Source of the DNA: Paracoccus denitrificans
GTDB lineage: Bacteria > Pseudomonadota > Alphaproteobacteria > Rhodobacterales > Rhodobacteraceae
Direction: 5' to 3'
Length of the DNA: 9,634 nt
Assembly: GCA_003240735.1 (NCBI GenBank)
Contig: QFNE01000038.1
Span: 1 to 9,634, forward strand
In this document: positions 1-5,405 of the stretch, in pieces
How positions within the stretch are numbered: the first letter of the stretch is position 1
Layout of the letters: every line of letters starts with the position of its first letter
Notes under the pieces: generated by a model
Told to the model about the DNA's origin: nothing
What the model saw: the letters and a program-made list of their open reading frames with translations, nothing else
Databases searched by the model: none
Program-made: the position numbers and the translations under genes

Positions 1-67
1 AATCCAGCGCACGATAGGTCGCCGTGCACTGGACGCACGACGGCTTCGTGTACACCGTGACAGCCAT
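1..67 (-). CDS. nrdH: NrdH-type glutaredoxin-like protein, N-terminal part (cut by left window edge)
   Basis: The 22 visible residues begin MAVTVYTKPSC and carry the redox motif CVQC at residues 11-14, followed by TATYRALD. This matches the N-terminus of NrdH redoxins, small thioredoxin-fold proteins of about 75-80 residues that pass electrons from thioredoxin reductase to class Ib ribonucleotide reductase. I chose the ATG at 67 because an AGGAGG lies 9 bases upstream of it. The in-frame ATG at 76 sits directly against that AGGAGG and is a poor candidate. The gene follows the two-pass membrane protein gene by 43 bases and is probably read with the FtsK-type operon. The usual partners nrdI and nrdE would lie beyond the window, so I cannot tell whether this is the chromosomal nrdHIEF operon or a lone redoxin on a mobile element. 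I favour the latter because of its neighbours. Confidence 0.85.
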   Translation of the reverse strand, partial: MAVTVYTKPSCVQCTATYRALD

Positions 68-76
68 GTGACTCAT

Positions 77-82
77 CCTCCT
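77..82 (-). promoter_or_regulatory. Ribosome binding site of nrdH
   Basis: The minus strand reads AGGAGG here, a perfect Shine-Dalgarno core. It lies 9 bases before the ATG at 67 and directly abuts the other in-frame ATG at 76, so it decides the start in favour of 67. Confidence 0.7.
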
Positions 83-110
83 CTCTTGGTCTCGTAGTTT
101 GTGGGTCGGG

Positions 111-392
111 TCAGACACGCTCGCGCGCACGGCGCCGCAGCCAGACGACGGTGGCCACCAGGGCGATGATCAGGCCGCCGGCCACGACGATCTGCGGCCA
201 CCCGAACCCGATGCCGTCGACGAACGGGATGACGACCTCAGCCCCTTGGGCGAGCAGGTGGTACTGCACCATCCAGTCGCGCAGCGGGTTGAACAGCACC
301 CCGAACGAGAACATGCCGGTGGCCATGCCCCCGCACAGCATGAACATCAGCGTCAGCAGGTCGTCCTCGTTCTCGGCGGCCGATTGCGTCAT
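111..392 (-). CDS. Small two-pass membrane protein, function unknown
   Basis: This 93-residue protein has a short acidic N-terminus (AAENEDD) and two hydrophobic segments at about residues 12-34 and 66-85. The second is followed at once by RRRARER, which by the positive-inside rule puts the C-terminus in the cytoplasm and so both ends inside. I chose the ATG at 392 because it overlaps the stop of the preceding 63-residue gene in an ATGA and has an AGGAGG 10 bases upstream. A GTG at 401 is in frame but sits only one base from that AGGAGG. I do not recognise a family. Small membrane proteins of this sort are common beside FtsK/TraB-type ATPases in actinobacterial conjugative elements, where they may help form the envelope channel. 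That role here is inference. Confidence 0.75.
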   Translation of the reverse strand: MTQSAAENEDDLLTLMFMLCGGMATGMFSFGVLFNPLRDWMVQYHLLAQGAEVVIPFVDGIGFGWPQIVVAGGLIIALVATVVWLRRRARERV

Positions 393-580
393 GAGATCCA
401 CACCTCCTCCGGCGTCGGCGCCGGCGCGTCCGGGTACGGGATCTCGCCGGCGCGGTCCTCGAGCACGTTGACGTATTCGCCGGCGAACTCCTCCGCCCGC
501 TCGCGCTCAGCGCCCTGAGCGAGGGCGAAAGCGAAGGCCTGCTCGTGCGCGAGCTCGGCCCGGCTCTGAGTGGTCTGCAT
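389..580 (-). CDS. Small acidic hypothetical protein (63 aa)
   Basis: This short soluble protein begins MQTTQSRAELAHEQAF. It is rich in Ala, Glu and Arg over residues 6-45, which suggests one or two charged helices, and ends in a Pro/Glu-rich tail (YPDAPAPTPEEVW). I see no signal peptide, membrane segment or known motif. An AAAGGAG lies 6 bases before the ATG. The gene starts 16 bases after the stop of the FtsK-type ATPase gene, and its TGA overlaps the next ATG, so it is in the middle of a tight operon. That placement and the clear ribosome binding site are the main reasons to call it real. It could be an accessory partner of the ATPase or the membrane protein, but nothing in the sequence shows this. 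Confidence 0.65.
   Translation of the reverse strand: MQTTQSRAELAHEQAFAFALAQGAERERAEEFAGEYVNVLEDRAGEIPYPDAPAPTPEEVWIS
403..408 (-). promoter_or_regulatory. Ribosome binding site of the 93-residue membrane protein gene
   Basis: The minus strand reads AGGAGG inside the end of the preceding gene, 10 bases before the ATG at 392. Together with the ATGA stop/start overlap it supports 392 rather than the GTG at 401. Confidence 0.6.
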
Positions 581-586
581 TTGTTG

Positions 587-593
587 CTCCTTT
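587..593 (-). promoter_or_regulatory. Ribosome binding site of the 63-residue gene
   Basis: The minus strand reads AAAGGAG, 6 bases before the ATG at 580. It lies in the 16-base gap after the FtsK-type gene, partly against that gene's stop, so re-initiation after the upstream gene is likely. Confidence 0.6.
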
Positions 594-596
594 CGG

Positions 597-2708
597 TCAC
601 GCCGCGGAGGGACGTCGGTAGGTGAGCACTTCGTTGTCCGACACGGTCATGAGGCCCTCATCGCCGGAGTCGAGCTCGCGGTACTCGATCGCCATCGCGT
701 CCTCGTCGACGATGTCCGGTTCGACCGACTCCACGACCACCCAGATCCCGAGGGTGGAATCGGACAGCACCAGATCACCGACTGCGAGGTCGCCGGCCAG
801 GCCCTCGGAGATCTCCCCGTAGCCTTCGTCGTCTTCCGCGGCCGCGGCGGGATCGTCGTCGACGTCGATGGGATCGGGCTCGAACCGGACGCTGCCGGCG
901 GCCTTGCGGGCGCCGAGCGCGACGACGTTGCTGGGCAGCGGCGCGGGGATGTCGACCGCCGGCGGCTCGATGCCGTCGAACAGCGTGATGCGGGTGGTCG
1001 CCCAGTCGTTGTAGGTCGGCGGAATCTCCTCGTCGCCCTCGATGAGCGGCGACGGTTCGGCGATCGTCTTGCGGGGGTGATCCGTCTCGAGCGGCGTGAG
1101 GGTGTGCAGGTGCTCCCAGTCCTGCGTGTCGGACTTGTCGAGCTTGGCCGGGTCGGGCGTGTAGAAGGTCTGCACTTCCACCGGGAGCGACTCGGCGCTG
1201 AGGGTGACGCCTCGGCCGCGCTTGTTGCGAGGTAGCGCGACGCCGATCGCCGGGGAGTCCCACATCATCATCGCGCCCTGGGGTGAGAGCCGGCCGAGGG
1301 AGAGGCGGGCTCCGAAGTTGTCGCGCATCTCACCGCCGAGGAACTCGACGTCGGGGCGCTGGATGCCCAACAGCATGTGGATCTTCGCGCTTCGGGCCAG
1401 GCGGGCCAGATCCGACAGCAGCTCGAGCACCGGCGCCTGAGTGGGGGCACCCTTCGGCTTGACCGTCTTGTACCACCGCTGCACGCGAGCCTTGAATGTC
1501 GCGTACTCGTCGATGATCAGTGCGAGCGGCTCGAAGTCCTCGAGGCGGGCGGTGCCCTGCTCGAGTTGGGTGTACCGCTGCTCCATGAGCTCGTGAGCCG
1601 CGTGCAGCATTCGCACCTGGTGCTCGACGCGAGCCGCAACGAGCTCGACGTTGGGCCAGGTGCGGAACCCCGCGAACTCGATCCGCTTCCCGTCCAGCAC
1701 CCACACCCGCCAGCGCGCCTGCGCCAGGTGGGTGAGCACCGTGTGCTGGAACGACGTCTTGCCCGAGCCGGTTCCACCGATGACGAGCATGTGCGGAGAG
1801 ACCGAGGGCTGCCAGGTCTGCACCGACCCGTCCTCGTCGACGCCGATCGGGATCTTGAACGCCTTGTACTCCGCGTGCATCAGCTGCTTCGTGGACGGCG
1901 CCGGCTCGTGCAGCACCATGTCGGGCATCGGGGGACGGATCTCGAAGGTGACTTCGTCGCCCTCGAGATCCCAGTGCGCCCGCCACCGACCCGGCAGCAT
2001 CGAAGAGATCACCTTCTCGATCTGCATCCGTCGCGCCGGGATCGCCAACCGCGGCCCCATGTCGTGCTTGACCTTCATCTTGCGCACATCGTTGGACTCG
2101 GGATCTGTGGTGACCTCGACCTTGGCGCTCTCCCCCAGCAGCAGCTTCGCCACCTGCTCGGCGCGCTGCTGCTCGCGAGAGACCGGCGTCGTTGGGGGCG
2201 CGAGCTCGAGGACGAGGAGGCAGCGGCGGGGAACGTGCTTGAGCACGCGGTACTCCTCGCCGATGCGGCGCGAGAACGACGTGACGATCTGGTCGACGAA
2301 CCGCACATCACGGTCGTCGACGTGCGAGGCGTATCGGATCGTCACTTTGCGAGGGACGCCAACCCAGCCGCGGGTCCACTTCACCGCCCGGACCAGATCG
2401 CGCGACGGCCGCTGCGCGCCCAGTGACGGCAGCACCGCCTCGATGCCCGGATCGAGCCGGCTCTGCTTCTGATAGGTGCGGATGCCGGACGCGATCGACG
2501 CGATCGCGACCACCACAGCCGCAACCCACACCCACATGATCGCGTCGGTGAAGCGAGCCTGCATGTTCACCCCGGTCAACACCACCGCGGCCGCCAGCAC
2601 CACCAGCGCGGGGAAGATCCCCGTCACCTGCCGGCGCGGCAACACCCCCAACGGCGTGACCGGCGCCGACGACGGACGGGCCGGCGGGCGAGCAAGACGA
2701 GTCGCCAT
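597..2708 (-). CDS. FtsK/SpoIIIE-domain DNA translocase (TraB/conjugation type)
   Basis: This 703-residue protein should pump double-stranded DNA using ATP, as FtsK/SpoIIIE and the TraB proteins of actinobacterial conjugation do. Two hydrophobic segments at about residues 30-48 and 57-75 anchor it in the membrane. A middle region (about 85-290) leads to the motor. Walker A is GGTGSGKT at 311-318, followed by WVLDGKR at 336-342. Walker B is LALIIDE at 395-401, and an FtsK-like LLGIQRPD follows at 446-453. An acidic, Pro-rich linker (about 540-635) joins a beta-rich tail (about 640-700) with no winged-helix gamma domain that I can see. The single short membrane pair and the lack of the long FtsK linker argue against the cell-division FtsK. 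I chose the ATG at 2708 because AGGAGG lies 6 bases upstream. The frame stays open to 3194, but that part runs across another gene. Confidence 0.9.
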   Translation of the reverse strand: MATRLARPPARPSSAPVTPLGVLPRRQVTGIFPALVVLAAAVVLTGVNMQARFTDAIMWVWVAAVVVAIASIASGIRTYQKQSRLDPGIEAVLPSLGAQRPSRDLVRAVKWTRGWVGVPRKVTIRYASHVDDRDVRFVDQIVTSFSRRIGEEYRVLKHVPRRCLLVLELAPPTTPVSREQQRAEQVAKLLLGESAKVEVTTDPESNDVRKMKVKHDMGPRLAIPARRMQIEKVISSMLPGRWRAHWDLEGDEVTFEIRPPMPDMVLHEPAPSTKQLMHAEYKAFKIPIGVDEDGSVQTWQPSVSPHMLVIGGTGSGKTSFQHTVLTHLAQARWRVWVLDGKRIEFAGFRTWPNVELVAARVEHQVRMLHAAHELMEQRYTQLEQGTARLEDFEPLALIIDEYATFKARVQRWYKTVKPKGAPTQAPVLELLSDLARLARSAKIHMLLGIQRPDVEFLGGEMRDNFGARLSLGRLSPQGAMMMWDSPAIGVALPRNKRGRGVTLSAESLPVEVQTFYTPDPAKLDKSDTQDWEHLHTLTPLETDHPRKTIAEPSPLIEGDEEIPPTYNDWATTRITLFDGIEPPAVDIPAPLPSNVVALGARKAAGSVRFEPDPIDVDDDPAAAAEDDEGYGEISEGLAGDLAVGDLVLSDSTLGIWVVVESVEPDIVDEDAMAIEYRELDSGDEGLMTVSDNEVLTYRRPSAA

Positions 2709-2714
2709 CGGATG

Positions 2715-2720
2715 CCTCCT
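2715..2720 (-). promoter_or_regulatory. Ribosome binding site fixing the start of the FtsK-type gene
   Basis: The minus strand reads AGGAGG with a 6-base spacer to the ATG at 2708. No comparable site precedes other starts in the frame, including the ATG near 2757 and anything further up, so this site sets the N-terminus. Confidence 0.75.
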
Positions 2721-2827
2721 GAACCGGGCCGCGCCGATCGCGACCCTCTGCGTCATATAGGCCCCGGGAACCGGGCTTCGCGGACACGAGGATCTGGATC
2801 TGACAGCTGACGACCGCCTCGCGCACT

Positions 2828-2841
2828 CACCCTTTTGGGTG
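2828..2841. repeat. Perfect 5-bp inverted repeat with T4/A4 loop
   Basis: CACCC, then TTTT, then GGGTG. It lies about 80 bases beyond the stop of the last cargo gene and at the candidate transposon tip (TGT at 2840). It could be a weak hairpin or part of a transposase-binding site. It lacks a U-tract, so I do not call it a terminator. Confidence 0.35.
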
Positions 2842-2922
2842 TGGTCGAAGGTATTGCGGACGTACTGCCGCAGCACTTTCGGAATCGCGGCTACAAGCGC
2901 CGGTCCGATGGCGTCAGCGACT

Positions 2923-3741
2923 CTATTCGCTTGACAGAGAAGCTGTCGTTTCGAGGAGGCGCTCAAGGACCTGAGCAACCCCCTCATCGGCGCACGAGGG
3001 CGCACCTCGCTGCGCGACCGACTGGACTGTCTCGTGTGCGTTCGCCACCGCGTAGCTCGTCCCGGCCCACGTGAGCATTGGGATGTCATTGGGCATGTCA
3101 CCAAAGGCGATGACATCCTCTGAACTGACGTCGAGGCTTGCGCACAGGCTCTGGAGGGCACTCGCTTTGGTGATGCCAGCAGCGCTGATCTCAACCAACC
3201 CGGAGACTGACCATGTGACCGTCGCGGCGCCTCCGACGATCGAGGCGACCTGACTCTGGAGCAGCTCGGCGTCTATGTCCGGATGCCTCACGAGAAGCTT
3301 CACCGCGGGGTCTGTCCAGATCTCCTTGAGCGGCCCGCGCGGTGCACCAGGTGCAGGGTACGGCTCGACGTAGTGAGGGTCGAGCCGAATGCCATCGGCG
3401 CACTCGATCGCGAACTGGGCACCAGGTAGCTCTCCAGCGATCGCATCGCAGACCTCGAAGCCCACCTCCCAGCTGATTCCGGCCAGCGAGACGATCCTGC
3501 GCTCGTGTGCGTCGTAGGTGATTGCGCCGTTGGAGACGATTGCCATACCGTGATTCCCGACGTGGGGCCAGAAGGCATCCATCCATCGGAGGGGCCGCGC
3601 TGTGACGAAGACGACGGGCACTCCTGCGGTGTCTAGTCGGTGCAGCACACTCGCAGTGAATGACGGCAACGCGACGGTGTCGTTCGGCACAAGGGTGCCG
3701 TCGAGATCAGTTGCGATCAGCATCCGACTTCTACCGCTCAC
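2923..3741 (-). CDS. Cof-type (class IIB) HAD phosphatase
   Basis: This 272-residue protein carries all four HAD motifs: DLDGT with D12 and D14, FVTARP with T47, K192 in GITKASAL, and GDMPNDIPML with D215 and D219. The spacing, with a large alpha/beta cap between motifs II and III, is that of the Cof/class IIB branch. These are cytoplasmic Mg2+-dependent phosphatases that usually act on sugar phosphates or nucleotide-like metabolites. The length is normal for the family. The start is uncertain. The GTG at 3741 forms a GTGA overlap with the preceding stop, matching the style of this operon. The ATG at 3723 gives the more typical MLIATDLDGT N-terminus. Neither has a strong ribosome binding site. 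It is the last gene of the run from the transposition genes. Its substrate cannot be read from sequence. Confidence 0.88.
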   Translation of the reverse strand: MSGRSRMLIATDLDGTLVPNDTVALPSFTASVLHRLDTAGVPVVFVTARPLRWMDAFWPHVGNHGMAIVSNGAITYDAHERRIVSLAGISWEVGFEVCDAIAGELPGAQFAIECADGIRLDPHYVEPYPAPGAPRGPLKEIWTDPAVKLLVRHPDIDAELLQSQVASIVGGAATVTWSVSGLVEISAAGITKASALQSLCASLDVSSEDVIAFGDMPNDIPMLTWAGTSYAVANAHETVQSVAQRGAPSCADEGVAQVLERLLETTASLSSE

Positions 3742-4394
3742 AGCGCCAGCTTGATGACGGCGTCCAGGCGTTCATCGTATGGCGATCGCAGGGGCGGCAA
3801 CAGCAGTGTGACTATGCCAAGCTCGACCGCGCCACCATCGGGCCGTGATCGATCGCCCACCATCGCCACGTCGGCCGCTTCGAGTCCGAGGTGATCGAGC
3901 GCGTGCGTGAAGATGGGTGCATCGGGCTTCTGGGAGCCGACTTCGAAGGACAATGAGTAGCCGTCGACCATGTCGGCCAACCCGGCGTCCACGAAAGCCG
4001 GACGGATGTCGAAGTGGATGTCGCTGACGACACCTATCCTCAGCCCAGACTCCTTCAACGCACGTATCGTCGAGGCAGCGTCTTTGGCGAAGGGATTGCG
4101 CGTGTAGTCGGACTCGGACGCGTAGAGCGCGTCGGCAAGCGGAGCGTCGATCCCGGCATCAGAAAGCACCTCCATGAAGATGCGTCGGTGCAGGGAGGCG
4201 TCAGCGTCGATCCCAGGCGCATCCATCCGATCGTCAATACCGTTACTGGCGGTGATCCTGTCGACAAGTTCTTCGATGTCGCGATCCTCATGCCCTCGAC
4301 CGACGCGACGCAGGCCATCGCAGACCCAGTCCTCGAGCGTCGGTGGAACGACGAGCGTCCCCCGCCAGTCGAACAAGATGCCTGCTATCGCCAC
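3738..4394 (-). CDS. HAD-family hydrolase with variant motif I (DWRGT)
   Basis: This 218-residue protein has a small helical cap between motifs I and II, as in class I HAD enzymes (phosphoglycolate phosphatase or phosphonatase-like). Motif I is LFDWRGTL: the nucleophile D9 is present, but the position two residues later, normally Asp and acting as general acid/base, is R11. Motif II is VVSD with S124, motif III is K156 in GSQKPDAPIF, and motif IV is MVGDRSRPDGG with D181 and D186. A changed +2 residue is known in phosphonoacetaldehyde hydrolase and some other HADs, so the enzyme may be active on something other than an ordinary phosphomonoester. The start is a GTG with no strong ribosome binding site, 36 bases after the 2H-GNAT gene. 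Its stop overlaps the next gene in GTGA. The two HAD genes are therefore probably translationally coupled. Confidence 0.85.
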   Translation of the reverse strand: MAIAGILFDWRGTLVVPPTLEDWVCDGLRRVGRGHEDRDIEELVDRITASNGIDDRMDAPGIDADASLHRRIFMEVLSDAGIDAPLADALYASESDYTRNPFAKDAASTIRALKESGLRIGVVSDIHFDIRPAFVDAGLADMVDGYSLSFEVGSQKPDAPIFTHALDHLGLEAADVAMVGDRSRPDGGAVELGIVTLLLPPLRSPYDERLDAVIKLAL

Positions 4395-4430
4395 ACGGTC
4401 AATCTACCGACCGGGCTGGAGCGAGCCGAC

Positions 4431-5402
4431 TCAGAGTTGCCTCCGGCTCGCGCGACGCTCTAGCAGGAGAGGCGAACTCTCGAAGCCCGATCGCTCGTAG
4501 AGAGGTACGGACCGAGCACTCGCGGTCACCAGGATTCGAGATACGCCCCGCGCGTCGGCAGCGTCGCAAAGCCCATCCACGAGTCGACGCCCGATTCCGC
4601 GATTCCGGTGCGCTGGAGTCACGTAGACGCTCTGAATGTCGGCCGTGAACCTCTGCCGATCGGCGAAATCCGGAGCGCGTTCGAACAGCACCATCCACGC
4701 CATCCCGACGATCTGACCGTCGGCGACGGCCACTTCAACCACGAGCGAGTCGTCCTGGTCCGCAATCCAGGTCGAGAGGGCGTCCGCGAACTCGTCGACC
4801 TCCTGTCGACTCGGTGACGGATCGACCTGCGCCCACTCGATCTTGAGCTGAGCCAGATCGTGAGCATCGCCGCCGTCTGCCCGGCGCACACCGATGCCCA
4901 CCACTGGCGCGTCACCGGCGCTGAGATGCATGGCGGCTACGATCGTCGCGCGACCACCGTCCAAGCGGGCGAGGACGACGTCCCGCGGCACTCGAGGCAG
5001 AGCCTCACCGGCCCCGAGGGCTGGCGTGAGCGTCACATGGGGCCGATAGCCCGCGTGCCAGTACGCGGGTTCATCCGCGACGATGTCGGCGTCCGCACTG
5101 AGCTCGGCGATCAGCTCTTCGTGCAGCTCCAACGTCGACTCCGACCGCACCAATCTGACCGGGATGTCCCGATCAGGGCCGAACATCTCCGTGTCACCGA
5201 ACTCGAGTTCCAGCGATCGCTTCGGAGCGAGCGCGCGACGTATGGTCGCTGCGAGCTTGGCGATAGACGCCTCGGTGGTGAAGTTCGACACGAGGGTCAC
5301 ATGCGCCGGCCACTGCGCGCGATCAAACTCCGCCCCAACTTCCATCCCGTTGAGCATCGCCGCGATGACGTACCGCCGGAAGGACCCGTTGCCAGAAGTC
5401 AT
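4431..5402 (-). CDS. Fusion of 2H phosphoesterase (2'-5' RNA ligase-like) and GNAT acetyltransferase
   Basis: This 323-residue protein has two domains. Residues 1-165 look like a 2H phosphoesterase: the two HxT motifs are HVT at 34-36 (AHVTLVSNF) and HVT at 122-124 (PHVTLTPALG). These flank the active site in the LigT, 2'-5' RNA ligase and cyclic phosphodiesterase families, which act on 2',3'-cyclic or 2'-5' nucleotide bonds. Residues 168-315 are a GNAT N-acetyltransferase, with the acetyl-CoA loop RNRGIG at 266-271 after VYVTPAH, and the late YERSGFE at 302-308. The join at about 160-170 has no frameshift or stop, so it is one real chain. The ATG at 5402 follows the S66 peptidase stop by 3 bases and has no clear ribosome binding site, which fits translational coupling. 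The substrate is unknown. The fusion suggests two steps on one nucleotide-linked compound, which is my inference. Confidence 0.85.
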   Translation of the reverse strand: MTSGNGSFRRYVIAAMLNGMEVGAEFDRAQWPAHVTLVSNFTTEASIAKLAATIRRALAPKRSLELEFGDTEMFGPDRDIPVRLVRSESTLELHEELIAELSADADIVADEPAYWHAGYRPHVTLTPALGAGEALPRVPRDVVLARLDGGRATIVAAMHLSAGDAPVVGIGVRRADGGDAHDLAQLKIEWAQVDPSPSRQEVDEFADALSTWIADQDDSLVVEVAVADGQIVGMAWMVLFERAPDFADRQRFTADIQSVYVTPAHRNRGIGRRLVDGLCDAADARGVSRILVTASARSVPLYERSGFESSPLLLERRASRRQL

Positions 5403-5405
5403 GGT

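Larger units (their letters stand above)
2709..2922. other. Non-coding junction between the transposon-type block and the conjugation-type operon
   Basis: No convincing gene lies in these 214 bases. On the left are the AGGAGG and leader of the FtsK-type gene. Three small inverted repeats are visible: CCCGG-GAA-CCGGG at 2763-2775, CACCC-TTTT-GGGTG at 2828-2841, and TGCGG-8 bases-CCGCA at 2855-2872. None is followed by a T-run in the direction of transcription, so none is a clear intrinsic terminator. A plus-strand TGT at 2840-2842 is the only TGT in this stretch. It could be the outer tip of a Tn402/Tn5053-type end, since such ends start with TGT and face into the element. The promoter of the FtsK-type operon should also be here. 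TATATG near 2750-2756 on the minus strand is a possible -10 without a good -35. Confidence 0.5.

Noticed and set aside
1377..2426. Long plus-strand open frame opposite the FtsK-type gene
   Set aside because: It is antisense to a gene with clear Walker motifs. Its translation is rich in Arg, Leu and His with no domain pattern, as expected from high-GC shadow frames.
2308..2826. Minus-strand frame starting in the junction and running into the FtsK-type gene
   Set aside because: It overlaps the FtsK-type N-terminal region in another phase, has no ribosome binding site, and its translation is Gly/Arg-rich without recognisable features.
2828..2841. Hairpin as a rho-independent terminator for the cargo operon
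   Set aside because: The stem is only 5 bp and the bases after it in the direction of transcription are mixed G/C without a T-run.
2709..3194. Upstream extension of the FtsK-type reading frame, giving a much longer protein
   Set aside because: The extension crosses the opposite-phase 3' end of the Cof-type HAD gene and the non-coding junction. The perfect AGGAGG 6 bases before the ATG at 2708 fixes the start.
4395..4430. Promoter before the DWRGT HAD gene (TAGATT near its GTG)
   Set aside because: The TAGATT is only 4 bases from the GTG and has no matching -35, and the 36-base gap is small. It is more likely a simple intergenic gap within one operon.
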